Notes: generated by a model not told the origin, from the letters alone. Counted from the first letter of the stretch, positions 35,401-47,794 are shown. The stretch is 64,000 bases of DNA from Acridotheres tristis (GCA_037013685.1 CM072896.1:9303444-9367443); one strand, 5' to 3'. Numbers and translations: made by a program.

Positions 35401-38400
35401 TGACCTGACCTAGCTTTTTAGGAGTGCAAGAAAAACCATCAGTACCTTCGAGTAGTGCACTGATGCACACTTACTTACACAAAGGAAGAGATTGAAACTA
35501 CAAAAGTAAATCTGAGATCAATCACGTGTTAGTGCAGCCCAAACCAATCACAGTTCATAACCCAGCTTTTTCACTCTTTCTCTCTGTAAGCTTTAATTTT
35601 AGTTATTTTCAAAAGGAGCCTGTTCAATCTTCTCTTAGATCTGTCCTGTGATGATGAGGCACCTTGTCACATTTGTAGCTTCAAGCAGATAGAAGAAAGA
35701 GTTAAGTACACCTGCAAAATGAGGGTTCTTTAGCCTTAAACATCTAAGGTTTCTGTTGGTCCAGCACTGCTTTCCATGGAGAGTGCTTACCTTCTCGGCA
35801 GCAGCTCCTGTGTAAATCTCTGGGAAGCAGACCTCCCTCCTCACCAAACCCCCACCCCCAACCTTAGCTCACAACCATTTGTTAAAAATTATGCAGCATC
35901 CTCGCTAACAAACACGTGGTTGCCAGGGCATCCTTGTTCCCCAGCCAACTGCTATACTGAGGCTTTATGGCAGCCATCCAGCTGTGCCTCATTTAGGAAC
36001 CTCTGCAGCAGTAAGGGATGTGTTTTTCCCGTTTATAGAGAAATAAGTCAGTTTGTTGATTGTCTCCTAAAGACCTTAATCATTTGGGGAAGCAGTAATT
36101 TTTCACAGCAGACTGAGACAGAACATTTCTCCATATTCTCTACAAACCAGAATTCAAATCTTACTGCAGAGTGCTGGGCTTTTTGCACAAGCCCAGCTAG
36201 AGTAGATCCCAGACAGGCTGGTGTGGCACTGTGAGCAGCACAGCCCAGCACAGAGCCTTGCATAGCAATGCCCTGCACAGCTGGGCCGGTAACTCCTAGC
36301 ACAGGTTGTGCAGTGGGGTGGTATTGTCTTGCCTGCGAGGAGAGGGGGAGTATTAGTAGCTACAAACCCCATTTCACTACAGATTTTACAGCATCACAGC
36401 AACATCAGTCCTAGCTAACCTTGCTCTCAATGTCAAGTTTTCTTAGGCCAACTGCATTAAAGAATAAAGGATGACACTGTATGACAGCTACGGAAGGGCC
36501 TTGCTTGCCGTTTCATTTAGCGCAGGTGACACCCAAAGGTGCAGCAGTGCTATGGGTGATTCCAGACTGGACTTCTGCCTGCCCAGCAGCCTGAGTGGGC
36601 ATTGGTCACAGAAGCTGATGGCATGGGCTGCTGCCATGGTGGTAGCTCATGTCATGACAGCAACACCCAGGGTGAATGAAAAGCCAGAGTGAGGGTTGCC
36701 GCAAGAGGATTGACAGTTTTGTTGCTCATGCCATGATTCTTCTGTCTTTAATGCCTCCAGGGTGTCACTGCTCTTTCATTTCTCGTTCCTAGAACAATTA
36801 ATGAGCTGTGTTTGTGCTCTTAGCACAGTCTCATGGTACCTTTACAGTAGCATTCATGCAATAAGCGCTGGATGAAGAAAGGAGGGGAGCATCCAGATGG
36901 AGATGGGATGTTTTGGATTACATATTCCTGCTGTCCTTAAAGGAGAACAAGGCTCTACACACTAAGGAAAGGATAGACCAAAAAAAACCAACAGGAGGTA
37001 GATGCCACCATAACTGCAGCTGTCACTCATAACTGGTGCTTGCATACCAGGCCTTTTATCTGAGAATTAATTAAATCTAAACTACATGAACCCTGGAATA
37101 GGCAAGTGGAAAGGGCAGTGAACGTCTTCATTGTCAAGCTCTGTATTATGAAAAGGCAAGAAATAGATCCTTGTGCTTAAGACCATGAGAGCTTCACTAA
37201 TTCAACTTTGGGAGGTCTCTTTATAACACTAGGAAATTTATTTTAATAGTAACTATACCATTGTGCTAATTTGGGCAGCAGTTTACAGTCAAATCCTGGC
37301 ACTCATATTATCCATACTCCTTATGTGTCAGCTTACATTCTGGTTTTAGCCTGGGAGAAGCCAACAGGGAAAGTCAAGACAAATTAAACACCAGGTTATA
37401 TTTAAAGTTTCTTCCTGCAGGATGGATAAACCTCACCAAAATCAGTGTTCTGAGACTGCAGGCACAGTTATTGAGGACAGACCAGATGCAAGCCAGGTCT
37501 CATTTCCAAAGCACAGAGTGGATTAAAAGGTACGATTTCAGTTCTAATTAGCAAAACTTTAACATAACTTGTCACAGATGAGCTAAGAATGATAAGCATT
37601 AATAGTACCAGAGCAGAGATTTTTGCACTCTAAGGCTGACTTTGCTATTGCTTTTGTGTGCTGTGTAATAGAAGTGGCAGATGCCAAAGACACGTACCCA
37701 AGTCAATAATGGGTACATTGTCAATGTTCTACACCTTATATATCTGTAAAAATATATACACGTATAAAAATACATAAGGAATTACCTATGGGTAGTGCTC
37801 CTGGTTGATAGCAACTGAACTGTTTATGCTCTAGTCTTGCTGGGGGAAAGGACATTGTGTTTGCAATTCATTATGTCCCCAAAGAAGTAGTAAACACTGT
37901 ATCTATGCTATGAAGTAAATATATAAAAGGTCAGAAAAACAATGTAATTGCAAAAGAAGAGACGGCAGATGAATCACAGACCTGCATCAAGCCTTACCCT
38001 GGTACCACCCAAGAAGGTCTGAGCATCAGTATTCAGCCCTCAGGACTGCACCAGTAGTTTTAGCATTTCAGACCTAAGGAAAAGAAAGAAATAAAAGAAA
38101 GCGAGAATTTAGCTTTTGTTCACTGTGTGAAAGGAGAGTGTGTAGCTCCTCACACAGTCCCACAGGACATGCAGAATGCAGTGACTGGAAGAATGTGCAG
38201 GCAGCAAAAGTATTTGTGATACTAATTAAAGGTTAGAAAATACTCATTTAAGAAAATGTCCCTTGGCAGGGTATTTCAAAGTAAACTAAACATATTCCTC
38301 TCCAAACTGATGGAAAGGGCTGTATTCATCAATTTAGGTAGAGAAAAGGGGATTAAAAAGGCATCCCAGTTGGGACAAAATGGGTTATAAAAATGAGACA

Positions 38401-38599
38401 TAAAGCACTTTACATCAGTGCTGACAAGGGCCCAAACTCAAGAATCGTCCTTTAGTCCAAAGACTGAAAAATAGCAGACATTTAGATGGAATAAAGGCTC
38501 ATTTAACATAATAATCTATTTCTAAAATTGGTATTCATCTTCCTAAAATACAACAATGTAAAAAGTCACTCTTTTTGTCACAATAAAAAAATAAAAGAA
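29481..38599. other. Long unique non-coding stretch
   Basis: No supportable gene or mobile element across about 9 kb. Small items are a TG microsatellite at 29528-29538, a G9 run at 30446-30454 and five GTT units at 30604-30618. A CACGTG E-box (35523-35528) and a CCAAT string (35544-35548) lie close together but without other promoter signs. The longest open frame of the window, 152 codons at 35776-36234 on the plus strand, has no recognisable domain, signal peptide or repeat. A GC-richer patch at 36.1-36.7 kb is open on both strands. An AT-rich TATATA/ATACA patch lies at about 37736-37775. Confidence 0.5.
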
Positions 38600-39260
38600 A
38601 TTAAAATGTTATAACTGATATTATGGCTCAGTGGAATGCAACACATAGTTGCAGCACAGATTTTGCCACAAGACAGACTTTTAAAATTGAGGCAATATTT
38701 TGAGACCATATTGCACCCAAGCATAAAACTTGGAACATTTTGATTAATTTCATTTTGCATGTGCCTTATCAGAGTTTCGAGAAACATCAATGGTAAATTA
38801 ATATCTGGAAATTCCTGTGTAACATACAGTTTTGCTGATGAAAAGTCGTGCACACAGCATGAACTGCTATTAATAAGTGTACAAAAGAATGTATTATCCC
38901 TCACAGTATATATGTATAAATGTTGGCTATACCTCTGGGTTTTTTGGAAGTAGTGTTGTCATGGTTACCATTCAGCTGTCTTTATGTTTTAATATGCCGT
39001 GTTTTGTAAGGTTGAGGTTCAATTCAAGTTCATGTGAAGCAAATCAAGTGAAGTTTTCAGACGTGGTCTCTAACTTAATGTACCTCGTTTTCTGAGAGGC
39101 CAACTTGCAATACTTTTGGCACGACTTTAAGAGATGTCAAGCACCCTCATACACAGCAGAAGCCAAAGCTCTGTATGCAGTGAGTGAGTCATGAATAATC
39201 TGCCAAACTGCACAATCCGTGACAGTCTTCTTTTACAAGGTTATAAACCTGTTTCAGGTA
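38600..39260. promoter_or_regulatory. Candidate conserved non-coding element
   Basis: About 660 bases of non-repetitive AT-rich DNA with several retained CpGs (TTTCGAGAAAC, AAGTCGTGCAC, CAGACGTGG, GGCACGAC) in a CpG-poor region. It includes GTTGTCATGGTTAC at 38956-38969, which fits the RFX X-box pattern (two half sites around AT) at all but one position. Short open frames of 64-108 codons on both strands resemble no protein. Function is inferred only from this texture. Confidence 0.25.
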
Positions 39261-41459
39261 GTATAAGGAATGTTTCTGTGCTCCTACAGGCTGAACTTAC
39301 CACTGTTAGACACTAAATGAACAGTGTGTCATTCTCTCAGCAGCCTTTATTTATTTGTCTGAAGCTACAGGAATGCTTGACTGTAATGTAAAACATAAGC
39401 TCAATTCCTATGTGTAACATCAATATTCCAGTACCTTTGGTCCATTGAAACAGAAACTCCATTTCCCCTTTCCCTTTGCAAATTTCCTCATGGTCAAATG
39501 TTGGGGGTGGGTGTAATATGCAATTCGCCTTTGGTAGTTCATTAAAAAGCTGGGGTTTCAGCTCCAGCTGAAAGAGAGAATCAGCAATAAACTAAAAAAA
39601 TAATAATAAAAAAAATAGAAAAAACCTAACACAACAACCTCCCCAAAAACAAAATAAAAAACAAATAAAAAACCCCAACAAAACAAAAAACCCCCTCCTG
39701 TCCAGGATAATTGAGTATTATCTCAGCTCTGTGTGGGGTTTGATTGTCTTCTGCAGGTAATCCCAAAGAGGCAAACCGACTGGTAAATGTCCTTTTTGCT
39801 TTTCTATGGAAATAAAAGAACATGCTCTTCAAAGTAGCCTTTTAGCCTTATTAGCTTTACAAAAAACTTTTCATGGCCTCTAGCAAGCCACCTGGATCTG
39901 CAGAAGACTCCAGAAATGGCTCTTACCTTGCTTTCCCTTTTCTCAATTTACCTTTAGCTGAACATCCTGGCAAGGAAGTGTTGATCATTTCTGTGGTGTA
40001 GTGCATGGAAGAGGAACCTGCTCATAGGTAGCTTTGTGGTAACACGCCAGTATAGCTGACTTACCTATGGGCATATTGCACCCAATTTAAAACTAATTTA
40101 AATATTGTCTACTTTTCTCTTTGGTATAAAATTGGGAAAGAAAGGGGTAGGGGAGAAAGAAAGTTCTAGAGCAGTGCACCTGTGTTCTAGGTTCATCTCA
40201 TACATAGCCTTTCAGCTTTTAGTATTTTTAGATTTTGACTTCTCTCAAGAGTGAGCACAGGCAAGCTAGCTGCACACACCACACTCCCCATGGCAGGTCT
40301 TCCTCTGCCTTGAGCACTCATATTCTCCTAGGAGTACTCAAAGACTGGTTTCTTTTGCTCTTGATTGCTTGGCTGTTGGTGTCTTTGGTTTGCTTTATTT
40401 CCTTGGGGACATCCTTCTGCAGTGGGGTGCAGGAGCATCTCTTTTCAGATTGTCCCTACACATCCACACATCTCACACGTGCATAGGATGCAGTTGTTAA
40501 GAAAACCCTGCCCTTTCCAAGAGCTCCAGATTTCCGAGGCACCAATTTAGCCATAAAAGACAGTTCAAAATGTAGGGCACAAAATGAAGCATAAACCACA
40601 GGTCTGCAGTGGTGTTGTATGAATCTGTGCACGGTAGCACACGCTTGTGTGTATGCAGTCATTTGGGTATGTAGGAGTCGCATGTGATGTGTCACAGAGG
40701 GACATAATGAATGTTATCATGAGCTGTAGAAAACACATTCCCACCCCCTCACCTGTGTTTATTCAATTTATTCAATTTTTCATTATTCTAGGGACCTATT
40801 CAGACAAATAACTAGTTGATATGTCATTGTATGTGTGTATCTGTAATTAGAGATAATCCTATTCTTTTTTTATCAGACATCTCAACCTTATTTCATTATT
40901 TGATTTCACTGTGTGAATTCTTTCTGGCTTTTCACCCGTTCTGATACTAAATGGGCCAGTAAATTATAAGCTTTATATCCTAAACCCTACAGTTAAGCAT
41001 CATCAGAGAGCTGAAGATGAGTTGTAAGCAAATGGGATTGAAGGAGGTCTCCTTGCCCGTCTCCAATTCCAGTGTATGTTCAGGTGAGTGGAAAATGTCT
41101 GCTGTAACCTCAGTGCAAAGCTTCCAGATCGCTGCACTTCCATACACTTGATTATGTGGTCTGTGTACTGTTGGAGGGGGAAGAGAGCTCTGAGGAGCAC
41201 CTATTTGTTATGCTGTGGGCTCTGGGGCCTGGAACCCTGCAAAAGAACATTTGAAATTAGAAATTTGACTTTCTAGGTCGCAGCAAGAGACGGGAGCGAT
41301 AACATCTCTAAGCAGGCTGCCATTGAAGACACCTGCTTTGCACCGTGTTAAACACTGAAGTGATCAAGGGCTGGCACTGCAGGGTCAGCCTTCTCCTCCA
41401 GTAAGTTCAGTTCTCCATGCGTGAGCATGTTTTTATCCCAAGCCCCAGCTTTCTAACAG
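39261..41459. other. Non-coding stretch with an A-rich low-complexity block
   Basis: No gene is supported. The low-complexity block at 39591-39697 is annotated separately. The rest is unique AT-rich sequence with short open frames (up to 83 codons) that match nothing I recognise. No CR1 similarity was seen. Confidence 0.5.
39591..39697. repeat. A-rich low-complexity block
   Basis: About 107 bases built almost entirely from A with scattered T and C, including TAATAATAA, ACAACAACC and AAAAACCCC-like units. It has no regular period and is best described as low-complexity sequence. Confidence 0.85.
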
Positions 41460-41564
41460 GTTATTATCAAAGCACCAGGAGGGGGTCTGAAAAACGAAAA
41501 CTACTTTTTGATTTGTTCATTAAAATCGAATAATTATTTATAGTTTAACTGGTCAAACTCCACT

Positions 41565-41586
41565 AAAAAAAAAAAAAAAAAAAAAA
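41565..41586. repeat. Poly-A tract, A22
   Basis: Twenty-two consecutive A bases, the longest homopolymer in the window. No retroposed body is recognisable upstream. Confidence 0.95.
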
Positions 41587-41686
41587 GTCCTCATTCTGCC
41601 TGCTTGATGTTAAATGGTGAAGCAGCACAGGAGTGAAAATATCCTGGAGCCCTTTATCATCTTCATTATCTTCACTGGTGAAGTGT

Positions 41687-41702
41687 GAGTGAGTGAGTGA
41701 GT
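41687..41702. repeat. (GAGT)4 microsatellite
   Basis: Four GAGT units (read also as GTGA), preceded by GTGT. Confidence 0.9.
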
Positions 41703-42130
41703 GGAGAGGTGTGAAATTCCAGCAGAGAGAAACATGCTGTTTTAAGAGGAAGTGCTGACATGCAGGCTACAATTAGACAAAAAATGACTGCTGACATTTA
41801 AAAATCATTACAGAGAGGAAATTGTGAGTGTAATTATGTCATCATTGACACTGTTCAAGTGTGCTGATGCATTTTTGCTGATCAAAATCAAGTGTTTATA
41901 TTTGTAAATAGAATACACTTAGCAACTCTATCAATGGAAATGCACTAGCCAAGAACTACAGAAAATGAAGCCAAGTTACTTTCACAAAACTTTTTTTTTC
42001 CTTTTTATTGATTTTCAGTATTTTGATCTAAGAATCATTTCTTGGTAATAGAATTGTTTCTTGTTATTTAGTACTTTGGATGACTGTCTGATTGAGGCTT
42101 TTTATAGGGTTGTTTTGGTGTGGTTTTTTG

Positions 42131-42320
42131 CACAGAACAATAGAATGGCCATTCTGGAGCAAGTCAAAGGTCCATTTTGCAAATATGTGTCATGTATCAA
42201 ACAGTGGCCACCACTGGAGGCTTACAGGAGAATATAAGAGCACAGTAAACATATAATTATATTAGCTATACCAGTCTCACAGTTTCCAAAATCTGCTGCT
42301 CAGGGACTTGAGAGACTACT
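42131..42320 (-). mobile_element. Ancient CR1-type LINE 3' fragment
   Basis: On the plus strand the order AGAATGGCCATTCTGGAGCA, GTCAAAGGTCCAT, ACAGTGGCCACC, a GAGAATATAAGAGCACAGTAA block and CTGCTGCTCAGGGACTT matches a widespread old sauropsid repeat. In turtle and bird DNA it typically begins with a GGCCATACTGGGTCAGACC-like string followed by CAAAGGTCCAT. I recall that string as the complement of a CR1-type 3' end, hence the minus call. The divergence is high and the exact subfamily cannot be named by eye. Confidence 0.62.
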
Positions 42321-45300
42321 TCAAAAAATCAGAATAATGAAGTCTCTCTGACTGGTTTTAGAAATAGTCTGATACTGGAGTCAGTGCAAAGGGAGGCATG
42401 ATGTCAGCAGGTGGCAAAATATGTAAATGTTACGATTTACCTGGAGGTGTTTGTTGACTGTGCAAATACTGGATTTTTGGCACTGCATTATTTAACACGG
42501 TCCTGTCTTGATCCCTGTCACAAGTCCTTTACCTATAACATATGTCACTCAATCACAGGGAAAAGTGACCAATCTATGATAGATACAAATGTGCAGTTCA
42601 GAATGGGCAAAATATGTGAAGGAGTATGTTTCTGGCTGATTCCAAAACTGGAATTTTTTTTTTTAATCTTGGAGATTTTGAAGATTATATATAAATACAC
42701 TTTATAAATGTGCAAGCAGAACTGCATACAAAGGCTCCCGATGGAAGTGAGAAAAGGTCTTGGCTTCTAAATTGAAATGTCTCCCCCCCAAAATATCTAA
42801 AAATGCTAGTCCTCCTGTGGATGGAATTTTTTTCATAGTATGCTGGAACATATTTATGGTGAAAATTAAGGAAAAGACTAAAAGTGTGAACAAGATTAAG
42901 GATGCTTAATAATGAGGTTCTCAACAGTATCAACACAGTTATTTTTGAAGGCTGTGGCAGAAACAAAAATATGAATATTGAATGTCAACTATTCAGGTTC
43001 AAATTAACTATTCCTCAGCCTGCATCCAAAACTCCTCTCACTATCTCTTTGCTATTTTTATACTAATTGTTTTTTCTTTTCAGTTTTTGGGCGTTTTATT
43101 CAGTCCTCACTTTATTGACTTTGCCCTTTGGGAAAGGGGTTTTTTGCAACCCACCTATTAATTTTCTGGGTGTCCTCCTGCAGCCAGCTTTTCTTCTTTT
43201 GACATTGGGTCCATCAGTTTCCATCAGTGTCCCTGTTGTCTGGATGTCAAAACATATATCCAGTCAAACTGTGTTAGCAGAATAATGTCAAGCAACTTTA
43301 TAGTCACCACATCAGAGAAAGAGCTGCTTTCATGATGTCATTTTATGATTGGATGAATACTTAATTCATTTTTAAAGTTATAAAGATTTCCCTGTAAAAA
43401 CACAGAATCCTTTGTGCCATTGAAATTGTAGAAATCAGTATTTAGGGAAAAATCCACACTGGGTGTCTTGGGAGAGGCCAGTACCACAGGTATTGCAGAT
43501 GACTGCTTATTACAGCAGGGAGTACTGAAGTACTCATCAAAGAGGGGGCCACAGAAATATGTAACAGGGCTTCATTAGAGCATAAAAATATGACAGAAAG
43601 GATAGTGTTATGTCACTGTGATTTCTATTATAACATTTATTTACAGAGTACATTCATCTTTATCTCCCTTTTCACTAATTCAGGCCTTTCTAGATTTATT
43701 TTTTCTTTGGAATCAGTGTTTTCCATATGTTACCTTAGTGGAAAGCTTATTTAGCTACAGATTTTAACAAGCTAAAGAAAATATATTTTCTCCATTTTCT
43801 GCTTGCTTTTGAAAGACAGAAATCGAAAAAATTCATCTTTCTCTGCACAGTAAACTGGTGCCACACACCTAATCTCTTTAGAAACATCTCTCCAGAATGG
43901 CTGAACTCTGAAACGCAGCCACATCTAATAATTACTGTTTTTAATCTAAGTGTATTTTAAAAACATCACTTTGTCTGAAATTTTGATAAACACAAGATTG
44001 ACAGAGCATTGATGAGTATCAGGACTGTCAAGCAGTTAAATCCCCACTCCTACCAAAGGGAGACAAACACAAATCAGTACCCGTGAACCATGCTGAGTGC
44101 ACCCAAATGTGAGGAATTCAGCACCACTTCAAGATCTGACCCCAAAAGCAGCAGTGGAAGGGGCTGCAAGAGTCCCTCTGAATTCTCAGCAGTGAATCAA
44201 ATTTGCATGCTGCCTTTGCTTTTAACTTAATGATGGTGGGGTTTTGTAGGAGATTTTATTTTATTTATTATTCTTAAAGTTAGGTTTTTGTTAAGACCAG
44301 GATGGATATTCCATAACATGCAGATAAAATGTGTCCACCTGCACTTCTGGAGACCTAAAGTCTAACCTGAATCTTCTTTGACATTACCTCTTGGAATACT
44401 TAGAATCATTCAGTCTCTGATGTTAGCCCCTACTGCAGCTTCTGTCCTCTGTAACACAGCAGTCTGCGTTTCCTTTGCATCCCCTGACAAACACAAGTGG
44501 TGCTGGGCTCAGCCTCGATAGGTGCTTTGCATGAGGCAGAAGGGGAAAAAAAATCCCACTTCCCAAATCAGACACTGCATCAGCACAGATATTAGAAAAA
44601 ATATGGTAAGCAATAAAAAAATGCAAGTCCTTGGAGACTGGAGGGTGTCTCCTTATATTATCTGCCTTGCACAATATTCTGTATAGTTTATGCTTTCATT
44701 GCAAAACAATTTGTCAGCGTCTTATTTGCCAAGACATTGTCAATATAACATAATGCAAGTCATGAGCTGCTGTCTGACAGCCCAATCCTGTAAGCTGTGT
44801 CCTTTTATGTTGAAGGACTCCTTCAACAACAAAATAAAAAGATCTATTTTTCCAGCGGTTCCTCACTCTGAGGTGTGACCTGCAGAAGTTCCATGACAAT
44901 GAGTAAATGTCAGCATTGAAAGACACCTGCAGTGTTGTTTTCTTGCATTGAGTATTAGCAACAAAGCCAGTGTAAAGTAGTAACAGTGCTCAGAAGAATG
45001 ATTCTACTGAAGGACTTTGGGTACAGCAGTGGAGAGACTATGGAGCAGTTACAATAATCACTGCCATCTCTTATCTGTTTTGATTACCTGGAATGATCTA
45101 CTCTGTCACCTTTCAGACAGGGACCACATTTTAAACGCTTTAATCTCTCTTGTGAGTAAGTATCAAAACTGTCTTCTTTCATCACAACATCAGGATAAGG
45201 GATCTACCAATACATTTAAATAAGACTGGAAAATCATTAAAACAATGGAGCTCTACTGCTTCATGCTATTGCTACATGTTCAGCAATAGCAACAGAAAAG

Positions 45301-45779
45301 GGTGTTGCCTGATTTTAGTTAAACATACTCTAATGGCAATTATTGCTTGATCCATTGCATTTCAAAATACTTCAGCTAAGACTCCAACTAAGTTACACTG
45401 TCATAAATGAAACTACAGCAGTCAGTCTCTAAAACGGTTCAATCTTACAAATCCATAAATATAACACGCTCTTTCTACTGTAAAATGACTTAAATGAATA
45501 TATGACCAAGGTGTAGATAAGAACATGCAGCAGCAAGTACAATGACCACTGTGGATAAAAGAAGAGCAACTTAAAATGGAATAATATGGTTTATCAGCTA
45601 AAGATTTGCAGTTTTTAAAAACTTCCTTTTTTTCCTCTACAGTAAAGTACAACCAAAGAGAAGATCTGGAAATCTGAAAATATGGAAGCAGAATAACAAT
45701 CCAGCAAAGAATGGTAAGAAAGGAAAAAGGTATTATCCAAATTTCATTGTTGAAACATTTTTGGTTCTGAAAATACTGC
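42321..45779. other. Unique non-coding stretch
   Basis: No gene is supported. Open frames of 60-98 codons near 42.4-43.3 and 44.4-45.7 kb match nothing I recognise. A perfect 10-base-pair stem with an 8-base loop (TGCTATTGCT at 45264-45273, complement at 45282-45291) is present. No interspersed repeat was recognised. Confidence 0.5.
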
Positions 45780-46150
45780 TAATTAGCAGACTTAATTTTT
45801 ATTGATTAAACCTCAATTGTTATACATGTGAAATGAATTATGCAACCTGTAAATCTTAATTACATTGTTAATTACAATAACATTATGATAATTTTGTGAT
45901 GCCTTAAATCAGTCAAACGTTTCTCAATTTTAGAGTTGATCAGAGCTGATGGCATTACGAATATAACACACTGGTTGTGCATTTTAACAGAATTTAAATC
46001 ATTAATTATAATGTCTTGATTAGAGTTTTAAACACTAGTATCTATAAAACAGAAAAACAAAGCAGTATTTGGATGTAATACTTCATGCAGCAAATGCTTC
46101 TGGTTAAAAAATTGGTACTAATTATGCAATCATGCATCATTCGTGCATTG
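45780..46150. promoter_or_regulatory. Candidate enhancer, dense homeodomain-type sites
   Basis: A 370-base block rich in TAATTA-type strings. TTAATTACA occurs twice, at 45856-45864 and 45868-45876, exactly 12 bases apart, and the second lies inside a near-palindrome ATTGT-TAATT-ACAAT. Further sites are GCTAATTAGCAG at its left edge, AAATCATTAATTATAATG near 46000 and ACTAATTATGCAATCATGCA near 46115. A few CpGs persist (AAACGTTTC, TTACGAATA, TTCGTGCAT). It is not a simple repeat. The texture is typical of deeply conserved vertebrate developmental elements; conservation itself cannot be seen here. Confidence 0.35.
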
Positions 46151-46804
46151 GGGGTTTATGTCCATCACAAGAGTGAAACAGCTTCAGATTGAGACACAGA
46201 TGCAGCTGGCAGAAGCAGCACCTGTAGTGAAAAAGCTCAGGAGACTCAGGTGTTGTAATGCCAGGGCATTTGTAAACCTGTACACTGTGCTCAGATAATG
46301 CAAGTCAGTATTATTTAGAGACATTGAGACACTGCATCAGTTTTATGCCAGATGAATGTCTGGCTTTTCTTAGCATCAGTTCAGCCTCATGTAATTATTT
46401 AATTATATCAAGTAATTAATTTAATTATAAGTAGCCTCAGCTATTTACAATTAAGTGTTGAAAGCAGTCAGGGGTGTGTCTGGTGAAAGCAGCTCTGCAA
46501 GGGAGGCTAAAAGTAGCCTATAATGAGGGTAAGGCTTCAGCTAAAGTACCAAGGTCCAGTGTTGAGCACATGACTTCCAGAAAGTTGTTAAGTAACGGAC
46601 AGACTGCTGTTAGATGGAGCTCTGAGAAGAACCAAAAATCTAGAAAACACAGCTTAAACGGTAAGACTGAATGATTGTAGATAATTAGCATGCAGAAGAG
46701 ATACCTGGGATAACAGTCAGCATACACAGAAAAGGCTGGTATAAAAATGAAGGAATTAGCTTGGCAGAAAAGAAGTGAAAGCAGCATAACTGGCAGCAAG
46801 AAAG
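46151..46804. other. Non-coding stretch with an AT-rich tandem duplication
   Basis: No gene is supported. The tandem duplication at 46391-46431 is annotated separately. A 66-codon frame at 46474-46674 is rich in S, K and R and resembles no known protein. Similarity to an old CR1 tail begins at about 46805 and may reach somewhat further left. Confidence 0.5.
46391..46431. repeat. AT-rich tandem duplication (two ~20-base copies)
   Basis: GTAATTATTTAATTATATCA is followed, after one base, by GTAATTAATTTAATTATAAG. The two units differ at only a few positions and both are dominated by TAATTA. The pair is flanked on both sides by AGCCTCA (46383 and 46433), which may be coincidence or a second level of duplication. 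Confidence 0.75.
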
Positions 46805-46978
46805 AATTGTACTGGACATTATTAGGAAAAGCTTTGTAATGCTAAGAACCAGTCCAGGCCGAGCTTGCTCTGTAGGAAGCTATGGAGGTGCTGTGCCACC
46901 AGAGTTTTAAGAACAGACTGGACTAATGTCAATCAGAAATGAAGCAGATATGGCTGGGCCTTTACTGGGGCAGTCCTT
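46805..46978 (+). mobile_element. Ancient CR1-type LINE 3'UTR fragment
   Basis: The order ACATTATTAGGAAAAGCTTT, GGAAGCTATGGAGGTGCTGT, TTTTAAGAACAGACTGGACT, ATCAGAAATG and CTGGGGCAGTCCTT follows the old CR1 3' region known from turtles, crocodiles and birds (lines such as TTTTTAAGAACAGGCTGGAC). The terminal GGTCCCTTCCA-type block and octamer tail are lost. Divergence suggests an insertion much older than the copy at 15434-16275. Confidence 0.6.
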
Positions 46979-47794
46979 AAATGACCTTTTATGTCCTCAG
47001 CATCTTAAGCTTTCTAGGATGCAGAAAGTGCTTCACAATGCTGCTAATCTGGAAATTCTTACAAGAACTGGCATTCTGTAATGCTCTGCTGCTCTGTGCT
47101 ATAGGAGGAAATGGTTTTCCTGCTGGGACAATCCACAGCTTCCTAAGGAGTCTGCTGAACTGTGGCACTTCCCTGGGCTGTGGCTGCTGCCATCAGTCTC
47201 ATACCTATGTCCAGCATCCAGCTCTGGATTATATTATAAAACAAGGCTGTAGTACAAATCTTCCAAACAGCTCAATCCTAGTCAGACCTTACTATGAAGC
47301 GTGAGCCACAACTTACAAATACAAAATGTGATTTTTCTACCAGATTTAGTGATATCCAATGAAATTTGAATAGTTTTCCAATTGCCTGAGGGATGAAAAA
47401 GTCTGACTGTCCTCTCCTCACAGAAAGATAACGCACAAGTGACTCCACACAAAAGTGTGCAGTCTTAGAGGCAAAGCTGGTGTTGTTTGGTGACCAATGT
47501 TACATCAGCCTGTTTGCTGCAGTAAAAGGGTGGGACACAGCAGATCCTTTGCAGCCCTAGTTCTGGTGAAAGTTTTCATTGTACTCTTCAAGTTTGCTAC
47601 TCCACAAGGCAAAGTTCAGGTTTTGCTTCAGAGAGATCCTGGATGCCAATTCATGCACTGTGCTTTGTGTCTATTTTAAGACCAGGCTCTTCCTTAGCCT
47701 GCCTTACAGCACTGAGCCAAATTCCCTTCAAAGCTGCATTCAAATGTACTTCTTGGACTAAAGGGTCTACTAAGCAAAATAAATCAAAAATTAC

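Larger units (their letters stand above)
41460..42130. promoter_or_regulatory. Candidate conserved element interrupted by an A22 tract and GAGT repeat
   Basis: Unique AT-rich DNA containing ATCGAATAATTATTTATAG and a block at about 41755-41900 with ACAATTAGACA, GTGTAATTATGTCATC and TGATGCATTTTTGC strings. These are homeodomain-like and AP-1/CRE-half-like sites. Two simple repeats interrupt it (A22 at 41565-41586 and GAGT units near 41687-41702). The regulatory reading is inference from motif content. Confidence 0.22.

Noticed and set aside
35523..35548. CACGTG E-box and CCAAT string within 26 bases
   Set aside because: No TATA box, initiator, CpG enrichment or downstream exon supports a promoter.
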